Shown here: one piece after another, positions 8,861 to 16,436 of the stretch
Layout: every line of letters starts with the position of its first letter
Position numbering within the stretch: position 1 is the stretch's first letter
Assembly (NCBI RefSeq): GCF_039724765.1
Contig: NZ_CP155729.1
Location: 2,427,501 to 2,491,500, forward strand
Reading direction: 5' to 3'
DNA length: 64,000 nt
Source of the DNA: Sagittula stellata E-37
GTDB lineage: Bacteria; Pseudomonadota; Alphaproteobacteria; Rhodobacterales; Rhodobacteraceae
Position numbers and translations under genes: made by a program
Notes under the pieces: generated by a model
Seen by the model: only the letters and a program-made list of their open reading frames with translations
What the model was told of the DNA's origin: nothing
The model's database searches: none

Positions 8861-9145
8861 ATGTACGCATCGCGCATCGCAGGTCCGGCCCGGCGGACAG
8901 TCCTGACGCCGCAGGCGCCGCGCCACGGGAAGGGGCCGGTTCGCGCAGGCGACCTGACCGGTCCTGTACACCGCCGCGGCACCGCGCGTCACGACAGCCA
9001 CCTGATGGACATGGACGACCCTGCCGCATGGCTGATGGCACCCTCTACGGGGTTCAACGCCGCAGCCAGACTGGCGGCGCGCGGTGTCATCCTGCTGGCG
9101 GTGGGCATCCTCATGGCACCGGCGATCCCGGTGTTGCTGGGCTGA
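8861..9145 (+). CDS. Small protein with C-terminal membrane helix
   Basis: Predicted 94-residue protein of unknown function. The N-terminal two thirds is basic and low in hydrophobic residues. The C-terminus is a membrane helix (LAARGVILLAVGILMAPAIPVLLG), so it would be a tail-anchored inner-membrane protein. The ATG at 8861 has GAAGGAAA about 8 bases upstream, and the frame stays open to the TGA just before bpt. I recognise no family. It could still be a chance frame in GC-rich DNA, but the ribosome site and helix argue for a real gene. Confidence 0.5.
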   Translation: MYASRIAGPARRTVLTPQAPRHGKGPVRAGDLTGPVHRRGTARHDSHLMDMDDPAAWLMAPSTGFNAAARLAARGVILLAVGILMAPAIPVLLG

Positions 9146-9149
9146 AGGG

Positions 9150-9962
9150 TCAGCCGCGCCCGTCCGGGAAGGAGATGTTGGCGACCTGTTCGGCGATGGG
9201 ATCGGTGGACAGGGGATGCGTCTCCGCCTCATAGGCGGTGGGGTCGATCAGGTCTTCCCACCGGCCCTTGCGATAGATCTCCAGCGCGTTGAACTGCGCC
9301 TTGTAGCCCATCTTGTCCGATCCCGGCACCCAGTAGCCCAGATAGACGTAAGGCAGGCCCGCCTCGCGCGCGATCTCGATATGGTCGAGGATCATCCACG
9401 TCCCGAGAGAGTTTTTCGACTGCGTCGGGTCGTAGAACGAGTACACCATGCTCAGCCCGTCATCGAGCATGTCGGTGAGGCAGGTGGCGATCAGATCGCC
9501 GGTCTTGTGGTCGACATATTCGATCACCCGCGACCGGATCGGCGTCTCTTCGATCATCGCGGCGAATTCGAAAACATCCATGTCGGCCATGCCGCCCTGC
9601 GCGTGCCGATCGTCCAGGTAGCGGCGGAACAGGTCATATTGATCCTCCGTGGCCCAGGGGCTGGTCGCGCGGCGTTCGAGGTGGCTGTTGCGCTTCAGCG
9701 TGCGCTTCTGCGACCGCGACGGCGTGAACTTCTGCACGTCGATGCGCGCCGATAGGCAGGCTGCGCACTCGGAGCAGGACGGTCGGTACAGCACGTTCTG
9801 CGACCGCCGGAAACCTTGTTTCGACAGCGAGTCGTTCAGTTTCTGCGACCCTTCGCCCTGAAGGGCGGTAAAGAGTTTCCGCTCCATCCGGCCCTCCAGA
9901 TAAGGGCAGGGCTGCGGAGCGGTGACATAGAATTGCGGTGCAAGCGGCAGCGAGTGGCGCAT
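9150..9962 (-). CDS. bpt: Bpt, aspartate/glutamate leucyltransferase (N-end rule)
   Basis: Aminoacyl-tRNA-protein transferase of 270 residues that adds leucine (in related enzymes arginine) to N-terminal acidic residues, marking proteins for ClpS/ClpAP. The N-terminal ATE domain has [17 protein letters not shown] with the conserved Cys and further cysteines in [11 protein letters not shown]. The C-terminal domain has SMVYSFYDP and [20 protein letters not shown], classic ATE/Bpt strings. Length matches the family. The start ATG at 9962 has GGAG about 15 bases upstream. It stands alone, converging with the small membrane protein. Confidence 0.96.
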   Translation of the reverse strand: MRHSLPLAPQFYVTAPQPCPYLEGRMERKLFTALQGEGSQKLNDSLSKQGFRRSQNVLYRPSCSECAACLSARIDVQKFTPSRSQKRTLKRNSHLERRATSPWATEDQYDLFRRYLDDRHAQGGMADMDVFEFAAMIEETPIRSRVIEYVDHKTGDLIATCLTDMLDDGLSMVYSFYDPTQSKNSLGTWMILDHIEIAREAGLPYVYLGYWVPGSDKMGYKAQFNALEIYRKGRWEDLIDPTAYEAETHPLSTDPIAEQVANISFPDGRG

Positions 9963-10164
9963 GGTGGTGCCATTACTCCGGGATGTTTAGCGAAACGGTA
10001 ACAACGATAAAGCTGTCAGCCAACCCCCACTTATTGCGGGAAAGGGTTTAGGACAATCTTTACCGATCAATTGGTTAATCGAAGGTTAATTGGTTCCGCG
10101 CCCGGTACGGTGGTGTCGGAGTGATTCTTCCGGACCCCGCGAAGGAGGCCCGGAAGCGGGTCCG

Positions 10165-10641
10165 TTACGCCCGGCGGTTGAGGGCAACGGTGCCCAGAAC
10201 CATGTCGGTCAGACCCTGGCCGCGTTCGGATGTCGCCATCAGCACCACGGAAACCATCTGGATGATGAAGGTCGACATGCTGATCGTGTAGCCCAAGACA
10301 TGCAGGAAGGCCTGTCCGCCGTCGAGCCGTTCGCCCCACGCATTGCGGAACTCGATCGCCATCAGGCGCATGCCCCAGGTCGCAGATCCGCTTGCCAGCG
10401 TCATCCAGCGGTAGAGGAAACCCACCGTGAGGAAGATCAGCGGCATCATGAAGAGGCCGACGATGGTCACTGTGGAGATCACCAGCGTCACGAGCGCGAT
10501 CAGCACCACATCGACGATCCAGGCGAGGAAGCGTTTTACCAGAACCCCGTCGTAGAAACCGGCCTGACGCTCCGGGTCGGGGAGGTGGGACATCGGTTCG
10601 GTGTACATGCGGGGCTCCTGCAGGGTGAGATCGGTCATCAT
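10165..10641 (-). CDS. RDD family membrane protein
   Basis: Membrane protein of 158 residues. The signature R...D.D reads LVKRFLAWIVDVVLIALVTLVI, which is the RDD motif region, followed by a second helix pair and GSATWGMRLMAIEFRN, also typical. The C-terminal helix is HVLGYTISMSTFIIQMVSVVLM. Two adjacent ATG codons mark the start, neither with a strong ribosome site. RDD proteins are inner-membrane proteins, some linked to sodium/proton exchange; the role here is unknown. It lies downstream of the DUF2852 gene but is separated from it by a terminator. Confidence 0.88.
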   Translation of the reverse strand: MMTDLTLQEPRMYTEPMSHLPDPERQAGFYDGVLVKRFLAWIVDVVLIALVTLVISTVTIVGLFMMPLIFLTVGFLYRWMTLASGSATWGMRLMAIEFRNAWGERLDGGQAFLHVLGYTISMSTFIIQMVSVVLMATSERGQGLTDMVLGTVALNRRA

Positions 10642-10663
10642 ATTACCAGCGATGGAATGGGGA

Positions 10664-10693
10664 CAAAAGGGAAGCGCCCGAGGGGGCGCTTCC
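10664..10693 (-). terminator. Rho-independent terminator after the DUF2852 gene
   Basis: Perfect 10-bp stem GGAAGCGCCC / GGGCGCTTCC (10670-10679 and 10684-10693) with a 4-base loop. On the minus strand it is followed by CC and four T. It separates the DUF2852 gene from the RDD gene. Confidence 0.8.
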
Positions 10694-10712
10694 GGATGGC
10701 CGTGGGGGACGT

Positions 10713-11159
10713 TCAGGCGTCTTCGTCGACCGATTTCGCGGATGCGGCGGCGCGCTTCTCACGCTCGTTCATGAACTCGTCGAACTCCGACTTGTCCTTG
10801 GCTTCGCGCAGACGCTCCAGGAAGGATTCGAAGGCTTCCTGCTCCTGCTCCAGACGGCGCAGGGTTTCCTGCTTGTAGGAGTCGAAGGCCATGTTGCCCG
10901 AGGGTTTCATTGCCGCCCAGGCGGTGTGGCGGTGCGATTGGAAGTGCTGCTTGCGCTGTGCGCATCCTTTGCCGAACATACGTTTGCTCCAGATCATGTA
11001 GGCCAGAAGACCGAGGCCGACGGGCCAGAAGAAGATAAATCCGAGGACCATGGCCGCGATCCAGGCGCCTTTGCCCTTGTGATCGAGCCACGCCTCGGCC
11101 CGGGTCAGCCAGCCTGCGTTGGCGGGCAGATGGGTCGTTTGATAAGCGGCGGTGGTCAT
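10713..11159 (-). CDS. DUF2852 domain protein
   Basis: Protein of 148 residues. After a short N-terminus it has a membrane helix (WIAAMVLGFIFFWPVGLGLLAYMIWSKRM) followed by a charged, probably coiled region (QETLRRLEQEQEAFESFLERLREAKDKSEFDEFMNERE). This is the DUF2852 architecture, common in Rhodobacteraceae and of unknown function. The start at 11159 has GGAGAGAG directly upstream; the longer frame to 11234 runs into the operator region. Expression is probably controlled by the two dyads just upstream. Confidence 0.9.
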   Translation of the reverse strand: MTTAAYQTTHLPANAGWLTRAEAWLDHKGKGAWIAAMVLGFIFFWPVGLGLLAYMIWSKRMFGKGCAQRKQHFQSHRHTAWAAMKPSGNMAFDSYKQETLRRLEQEQEAFESFLERLREAKDKSEFDEFMNEREKRAAASAKSVDEDA

Positions 11160-11475
11160 GTCTCTCTCCGTTTGGAAGTTAATGTGAATGCTTTTCACAT
11201 GACAAGAGATCGTGATTGCCGGTTGGCTTATCAAGGGGCGATGTGAATGTTTTTTACATTTTCGGGCGGAGGGATGCAGGGCAGGGCGCTTTTGTAATTT
11301 AAATCAGGTGTTTGAGGGTGTCCTGCGCGCGCTGGCCTCATGGAGAGCAGGGCCACACGGCACGCCTTTTGCATCGCCGGTCGCGGTTTTCGGGCGGTAA
11401 CTCAGGGGTCGAAAAGCCCGGCAATATCTCCGGGAACGGGCCGCCCGGCGGGTGCCGGCCGGCAAACGAGGTGTG
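11160..11475. other. Intergenic region, DUF2852 promoter
   Basis: About 315 bases between the DUF2852 gene and the ybaK-like gene, both on the minus strand. It holds the paired dyads and an AT-rich stretch (TTTTGTAATTTAAATCAGG at about 11290-11308). No open frame in it looks genuine. Confidence 0.6.
11182..11259. promoter_or_regulatory. Paired ATGTGAA-N5-TTYACAT dyads upstream of the DUF2852 gene
   Basis: Site 1 at 11182-11200 is ATGTGAATGCTTTTCACAT with perfect 7-bp arms. Site 2 at 11241-11259 is ATGTGAATGTTTTTTACAT with one arm mismatch. The sites start 59 bases apart in an AT-rich patch. Site 1 begins 22 bases upstream of the DUF2852 start codon. Two near-identical dyads in one promoter suggest a dimeric repressor or activator; I cannot name it. 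Confidence 0.6.
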
Positions 11476-11943
11476 TCAAAGCGTGAAGTCGGCGGGCTCC
11501 GCACCGGTCAGTTCGGGCAGGCGCTTTGGGTCGATGGGAAAGACGTGCCGAGGTGTGCCCGCCGCTGCCCAGACCTCGTCGAACTCCAGCAGACGCGGGT
11601 CCAGCCAGGCGCGGATCGGGTTCAGGTGGCCGACGGGGGCGACACCGCCGATGGCGAAGCCGGTCTGCGCACGGATCAGGCCAGCGTCTGCCTTGCCCAG
11701 CGGTTCACCCGCCAGCGCCGTTGCCTTGTCGGCGCACACGCGGTTGCCGCCGGCGGTCAGGAACAGCACCGCCTCGCCCGAGGTTTCGGCCCGGAAGATG
11801 ATCGACTTGGCGATCTGGTCGACGTGCACGCCGACGCTGTCGGCGGCCTCCTGCGCGGTGCGGGCCTGTCCGACTTCGCGGATGTCGGGCGTTAGGCCTG
11901 CCGCTTCGATGGCGGCGTGGACACGTTTGAGGCTCTTGCTCAT
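11476..11943 (-). CDS. YbaK/EbsC-family aminoacyl-tRNA deacylase
   Basis: Protein of 155 residues that fits the YbaK/ProX editing domain, which hydrolyses mischarged tRNA such as Cys-tRNA(Pro) or Ala-tRNA(Pro). Visible features are SVGVHVDQIAKSIIF with the conserved Lys, AGGNRVCADKAT, and TGFAIGGVAPVGH, the glycine-rich loop of the fold. The start ATG at 11943 abuts the TGA of the upstream flavoprotein gene (TGAATG), so the two form one transcription unit. The exact tRNA substrate is not evident. Confidence 0.88.
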   Translation of the reverse strand: MSKSLKRVHAAIEAAGLTPDIREVGQARTAQEAADSVGVHVDQIAKSIIFRAETSGEAVLFLTAGGNRVCADKATALAGEPLGKADAGLIRAQTGFAIGGVAPVGHLNPIRAWLDPRLLEFDEVWAAAGTPRHVFPIDPKRLPELTGAEPADFTL

Positions 11944-12531
11944 TCAGGGCTCCTTCGGAAAGAGGTGTGTGGCCACGCGGGCGAGGCGGTTCTCGAACCC
12001 GTCCAGGCGCGGCTTTGTGATCTTCTCGGCCCCGTTGAGGGCGAGGAAGCGGAAACGGGCCTTAGGCGCGCAGGGCTTGAACACGCCGTATTTCAGCGCG
12101 CGATATACCGGTCGGCGGGCCACCAGCCGGTCGTACCAGGCGGGGGCGCCCATGGTGGTGACGGTCAGCACGGCTTTCAGGTTTGGCAGGCCGGGGCGCA
12201 ACGTCCCGAGCGCGGGATCGTGGTCATAGGCCACACCGGGCAGAAAGCTGCGGTCGATCCAGCCCTTGAGGATCGCGGGCAGGCCGAACCACCATGTCGG
12301 GAAGAGCAGGACCATCCCGTCGAAGGTCTTCAGCCCGGCGTCGTCGCCGAACGGCGTCCGGTAATAGGCGCGCCGCTCGTCCGCGGTCAGCGCAGGCGCG
12401 AAGCCTTCGGCATACAGATCGCGCACCGAGACGTCATGCCCGCGCCGTGTCAGGTCGCGCGACAGGCGATCCGCGAACCGGTGGCTGAGGCTGTCCTTCA
12501 GCGGGTGGGCTATGACCATGAGCAGACGCAT
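11944..12531 (-). CDS. NAD(P)H-dependent quinone-reductase-like flavoprotein
   Basis: Flavodoxin-fold oxidoreductase of 195 residues. It begins MRLLMVIAHPLKDSLSHRFAD, the usual FMN/FAD phosphate-binding start of the NQO1/MdaB/KefF family, and has DGMVLLFPTWWFGLPAILKGWIDR, the isoalloxazine-binding loop. The C-terminus is longer than in KefF. It probably performs two-electron reduction of quinones in the cytoplasm. Stop TGA and the next ATG are directly adjacent. It is divergent from glnE, with about 64 bases between the starts. Confidence 0.88.
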   Translation of the reverse strand: MRLLMVIAHPLKDSLSHRFADRLSRDLTRRGHDVSVRDLYAEGFAPALTADERRAYYRTPFGDDAGLKTFDGMVLLFPTWWFGLPAILKGWIDRSFLPGVAYDHDPALGTLRPGLPNLKAVLTVTTMGAPAWYDRLVARRPVYRALKYGVFKPCAPKARFRFLALNGAEKITKPRLDGFENRLARVATHLFPKEP

Positions 12532-12595
12532 GGCGGTCTTCTCTCAGAGCGCGCGGGGCTTGCCAAGCCGCTGATGTCATGAGCATCTGCCAGAC

Positions 12596-15361
12596 ATGAC
12601 GCTGGAAAGCCGCATCACCCGCCTGCCACGCCCCTTCGATCCCGAGCAGGGAGAGGAAGCCCTGTCGAGCGCCCCCTGGGCCACCGGCGCCGTTGCCGAC
12701 CTGTTGCGCGGCACCGGCGGCTCGTCGCCCTATCTCAAAGGCCTGATCGCGCGTGAGTGCGATTGGCTGGAAGAGGCCGCGGGCGACATGGAGGCGGCGC
12801 TGGACGCGGTCCACGCCGGTCTGCGAGAGGTGGCGCCGGATGCGCTAGGCAGCGCGCTGCGGCAAGCCAAGCGACGTGTCGCGCTGCTGACCGCGCTTTG
12901 CGATCTGGCCGGCGCGTGGGAGCTGGAGGCGGTGACGGGTGCGCTGACCGATTTCGCCGACCTCTCGGTGACTTTGGCGCTGCAGGCCGCCGTGGGCCAT
13001 GAGATCCGGCGCGGCAAGCTGCCCGGCATGGGCGCCGACGACGTCCGGACGGCGGGTGGCGCGGCAGTGCTGGCCATGGGCAAGATGGGCGCGGGCGAGC
13101 TGAACTATTCCTCCGACATCGACCTGATCTGCCTTTTCGACGAAACCCGCTACGACCCCGACGACTATTTCGAGGCCCGCTCGGCCCTGGTCCGGGCGAC
13201 GCGCAAGATGTCGTCGATGCTGAACGATCCAACGGGCGAGGGCTATGTCTTCCGCACCGATCTGCGGCTGAGGCCCGATCCTTCGGTGACGCCGGTCATC
13301 ATGGCGATGGAGGCGGCGGAGCGGTATTACGAGAGCTTCGGGCGCACATGGGAGCGCGCGGCCTACATCAAGGCCCGGCCTTCGGCGGGGGACATTCCGG
13401 CGGCAGAACGGTTCCTCGAAGCGCTGAAGCCCTTCGTCTGGCGCAAACATCTCGACTTTGCGGCGATCCAGGACGCGCACGACATGCGGCTCCGGATCCG
13501 GTCGCACAAGCGGCTGCACGGGCCGGTGACGCTGGCCGGGCACAACATGAAGCTGGGGCGCGGCGGCATCCGCGAGATCGAGTTCTTCACCCAGACCCGC
13601 CAGCTGATCGCCGGCGGGCGCGACCCGGATCTGCGGCTGCGCGGCACGGTGGAGGGGCTGCGCGCGCTGACCGCGAAGGGCTGGGTGCCGGAGGACGTCT
13701 CGGAGAAGCTGGCCCGCCACTACCGCGCCCACCGAGAGGTCGAACACCGCATCCAGATGGTCAACGACACCCAGACCCACGACATGCCGACAAGCGAGGA
13801 GGGCCTGAACCGCATCGCCTGCCTCATGGGTCGCGACCTGGCCAAGCTGGAGACCGAGGTCGTCGACCGCCTGACCGAAGTGCATGCCCTGACGGAGGGG
13901 TTCTTTGCCCCCGACGCCTCCGCGCCCTGTTCGGAACCGGAGGTCTTCGAGGACAGCGACCTGCCGCGCCGCTGGACGACCTATCCCTGCCTGCGCTCCG
14001 AACGCGCCCAGCAACTGTGGCAGCGCGTGCGGCCGGAAATCCTGCGTCGCCTCGCCGCCACCGCCCGCCCCGAAGAGGCGCTGGCCGCCTTCGACGGCTT
14101 CCTCAAGGGGTTGCCGGCGGGCGTCCAGCTTTTCGCGCTTTTCGAGGCCAACCCGCAGCTGGCCGACCTTCTGGTGGACATCGTCGGCACCTCGCCCGAT
14201 CTGGCCGTCTACCTCGCGCGCAACGCCTCGGTGCTGGATGCAGTGATCGCCGGGGATTTCTGGAGCCCATGGCCCGGTCGCACCAGCCTGGCGGAGGATC
14301 TGTCGCGCGTGCTGGAGGCCGAACCGGACTACGAGCGGCGGCTGGACCTCGCGCGCCGCTGGGCCAAGGAATGGCACTTCCGCGCAGGCGTTCACCTGTT
14401 GCGCGGGCTGATGGCGCCGGAAGAGGCGGGCCGGGCCTATGCCGACCTTGCCGAAGCTGTTCTGGCGGCGATCTGGCCGGTGGTCCAGGCAGAGTTCGCG
14501 CTGAAACACGGGCCGCCGCCGGGGCGGGGCGCCGTGGTGCTGGGCATGGGATCGCTCGGGGCCGGGCGGCTGCACGCGCGCTCGGACCTCGATCTCATCG
14601 TGATCTACGATCCGCAGGACGTGGAGACGTCGGACGGGCGAAAACCGCTGCCGTCCCGCACCTATTACGCAAGGCTGACGCAGGCCTTGGTGACGGCGAT
14701 GAGCGCGCGCATGTCGGAGGGACGGCTCTACGAGGTCGACATGCGTCTCAGGCCGTCCGGCAACCAGGGACCGGTGGCGACCTCCTGGACGTCGTTCCAG
14801 CGCTACCAGCAGGAAGAGGCCTGGACCTGGGAGCATCTCGCCCTGACCCGGGCCCGCGTCATGGCCGGTCCGCGCGGTTTTGCCGAGGACGTGGAGGCCT
14901 TCCGGCAGGAGCTGCTGTCCGTGCCCCGCGACCGCGCAAAGGTCTTGTCGGAGGTGGCCGGCATGCTGCGCCGGATCGGGGCGGCAAAAGGCGGCGCGGG
15001 TCCGTGGGACGCCAAGATCGGGCCGGGCCGCATGCAGGAAATCGAGTTGATGGGGCAGGCGGCGGCGCTGATCTCGGGCAAGCCCGTGCGACAGACGCCC
15101 CGGGCGCTGAGAGCGGCGGACTGGCTCGACAGCGGCCCGCTGGTGGCGGCCTACGAACTGGCGTGGGCGCTGCAGATCGGTGCGCGGCTGGTCAGCGACA
15201 AGCCGCTCGACCCTGACACGCTGGGCACCGGTGGCTGTGCCTTCCTGCTGCGGCTGACCGGATACGATACCCTTGACGCCCTGCGCGAGGACCTGGACGC
15301 ACGCACGACGCGCGCGGCAGACATCATCCGGGCGCTTCTGCCCGAAGGAGACGAGACATGA
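12596..15361 (+). CDS. glnE: Bifunctional glutamine synthetase adenylyltransferase/deadenylase
   Basis: GlnE, 921 residues, close to the E. coli length of about 946. It adenylylates and, via a second domain, deadenylylates glutamine synthetase in response to PII. The N-terminal nucleotidyltransferase shows MGKMGAGELNYSSDIDL at residues 161-177 with DID metal ligands (Asp174, Asp176). The C-terminal one has LGMGSLGAGRLHARSDLDL near residue 647. A GlnD-PII uridylyltransferase-like helical domain lies in between (LGRGGIREIEFFTQTRQLI). The start ATG at 12596 gives the expected N-terminus. Its last bases overlap the start of the small downstream gene (ATGA), so the two are co-translated. Confidence 0.97.
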   Translation: MTLESRITRLPRPFDPEQGEEALSSAPWATGAVADLLRGTGGSSPYLKGLIARECDWLEEAAGDMEAALDAVHAGLREVAPDALGSALRQAKRRVALLTALCDLAGAWELEAVTGALTDFADLSVTLALQAAVGHEIRRGKLPGMGADDVRTAGGAAVLAMGKMGAGELNYSSDIDLICLFDETRYDPDDYFEARSALVRATRKMSSMLNDPTGEGYVFRTDLRLRPDPSVTPVIMAMEAAERYYESFGRTWERAAYIKARPSAGDIPAAERFLEALKPFVWRKHLDFAAIQDAHDMRLRIRSHKRLHGPVTLAGHNMKLGRGGIREIEFFTQTRQLIAGGRDPDLRLRGTVEGLRALTAKGWVPEDVSEKLARHYRAHREVEHRIQMVNDTQTHDMPTSEEGLNRIACLMGRDLAKLETEVVDRLTEVHALTEGFFAPDASAPCSEPEVFEDSDLPRRWTTYPCLRSERAQQLWQRVRPEILRRLAATARPEEALAAFDGFLKGLPAGVQLFALFEANPQLADLLVDIVGTSPDLAVYLARNASVLDAVIAGDFWSPWPGRTSLAEDLSRVLEAEPDYERRLDLARRWAKEWHFRAGVHLLRGLMAPEEAGRAYADLAEAVLAAIWPVVQAEFALKHGPPPGRGAVVLGMGSLGAGRLHARSDLDLIVIYDPQDVETSDGRKPLPSRTYYARLTQALVTAMSARMSEGRLYEVDMRLRPSGNQGPVATSWTSFQRYQQEEAWTWEHLALTRARVMAGPRGFAEDVEAFRQELLSVPRDRAKVLSEVAGMLRRIGAAKGGAGPWDAKIGPGRMQEIELMGQAAALISGKPVRQTPRALRAADWLDSGPLVAAYELAWALQIGARLVSDKPLDPDTLGTGGCAFLLRLTGYDTLDALREDLDARTTRAADIIRALLPEGDET

Positions 15362-15615
15362 ACGACGCGGACCCGAAAGGACTGATCCGGGAAGCCTACC
15401 GGATCGACGGCATCACGATCGAGGAATGCCGCTCGATCTTCTTCGACTGGGCGCTGACATTGCCGGTCGATGCCGACACCGGCGTTCTGATCGCCGCTCT
15501 GCTGGACCGGTACGGCCAGGAGGGCCACCCGATGACGGAGGTCCTGCGCGAAGGACGGCACGGCGTGGCCGCCCCGAAACGCCGGGGGGGCTGGCGCGCA
15601 CGCCCCCGCAGCTGA
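15358..15615 (+). CDS. Small protein co-translated with glnE
   Basis: Protein of 85 residues, start ATG overlapping the glnE stop by four bases. The visible sequence is acidic at the N-terminus (LIREAYRIDGITIEECRSIFFDWALTL), with the second half arginine-rich and disordered. I recognise no named domain, although small genes in this position after glnE are common in the family. The tight coupling suggests a link to nitrogen metabolism, but nothing in the sequence proves it. Confidence 0.75.
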   Translation: MNDADPKGLIREAYRIDGITIEECRSIFFDWALTLPVDADTGVLIAALLDRYGQEGHPMTEVLREGRHGVAAPKRRGGWRARPRS

Positions 15616-15640
15616 GCGCAGGCCTCATCTTCATCTTGGC

Positions 15641-15700
15641 AACAATACCTCGGGGTCCGGGGCAGAGCCCCGGCGGATCGGATCGGCGTCAGCCGATCCG
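15641..15700. repeat. Intergenic GC-rich repeat element with two hairpins
   Basis: Between two convergent genes. CGGGGTCCGGGGCAGAGCCCCGG (15651-15673, a GGGGC-AGA-GCCCC type hairpin) follows an ACAATACCT box, and a 9-bp perfect stem CGGATCGGC / GCCGATCCG with loop GTCA lies at 15679-15700. Similar sequences (AATACTC-CGGGGG...GGCAGAGCCCC) are scattered between genes in many roseobacter genomes. There is no T-run, so it is not a standard terminator, but it may still end or protect transcripts. Confidence 0.55.
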
Positions 15701-15712
15701 AAACCCCTGTCT

Positions 15713-16360
15713 TCACGACCGGCGCGGCAGGGCAGCGGCCTCGCGGGCCAGAGCTTCGATCCCGGCCCAGTCGCCGGATGACACCATGTCCTTCGGCGCC
15801 ACCCAGCTGCCGCCACAGCACAGCACGTTGGACAGGCCTAGGTAGTCGCCGACGTTCTTCATCGATACCCCGCCGGTGGGGCAGAAGCGGACCTGCGGGA
15901 TCGGCGCGCCGATGGCCTTCAGGGCGGGCACGCCGCCGTTGGCCTCGGCGGGAAAGAACTTCTGCACGGTATAGCCACGCTCCAGCAGTTTCATCGCCTC
16001 GGAGGCGGTGGCGGCACCGGGCAGAAGCGGCAGGTCTGCGGCCTCGCAGGCGTCGAGGATGCGGTCGGTCGCGCCGGGAGACACACCGAACTTCGCTCCC
16101 GCGGCCACGGCCTTCTCGACGTCCTCGGGCGTCAGGAGCGTGCCGGCGCCCACCACGCCGCCCTCCACCTTGGCCATCTCCGATATCGCGTCGAGTGCCG
16201 CGGGCGTGCGCAGCGTAACTTCGAGAACCGGGAGCCCGCCCTTGACCAGCGCCTCCGCAAGGCCGCGCGCCTGCGCGGCGTCGTCGATCACGAGGACGGG
16301 GATCACCGGGGCGAGGCGGCAGAGGCGCTCGCTTTCGCGGCTTGCGGCGGCTGGTGTCAT
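15713..16360 (-). CDS. eda: KDPG aldolase (Entner-Doudoroff)
   Basis: 2-dehydro-3-deoxy-phosphogluconate aldolase, 215 residues. It cleaves KDPG to pyruvate and glyceraldehyde 3-phosphate. The class I aldolase Schiff-base Lys is in VQKFFPAEANGG, the catalytic Glu is in VLEVTLRTPAAL, and the phosphate loop is in FCPTGGVSMKNV. The ATG at 16360 has AAGGAC upstream and gives the normal length; the longer open frame does not fit the family. It lies 76 bases after edd on the same strand, so eda and edd form one operon. Confidence 0.96.
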   Translation of the reverse strand: MTPAAASRESERLCRLAPVIPVLVIDDAAQARGLAEALVKGGLPVLEVTLRTPAALDAISEMAKVEGGVVGAGTLLTPEDVEKAVAAGAKFGVSPGATDRILDACEAADLPLLPGAATASEAMKLLERGYTVQKFFPAEANGGVPALKAIGAPIPQVRFCPTGGVSMKNVGDYLGLSNVLCCGGSWVAPKDMVSSGDWAGIEALAREAAALPRRS

Positions 16361-16436
16361 GGGCGGTGTCCTTTTGAGTATTTTTGAAGCAGAGAAACAG
16401 GCGCGCGCGCCCGGAAGGGATGCGGGCGCGCCGGTG

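Noticed and set aside
10131..10164. Hairpin CGGACCCCGC / GCGGGTCCG downstream of the RDD gene
   Set aside because: Stem is bulged, the loop is long and no T-run follows on the minus strand, so it was not called a terminator.
12845..14836. 663-residue frame antisense to glnE
   Set aside because: Shadow of a strongly supported gene in high-GC DNA, without a recognisable domain.
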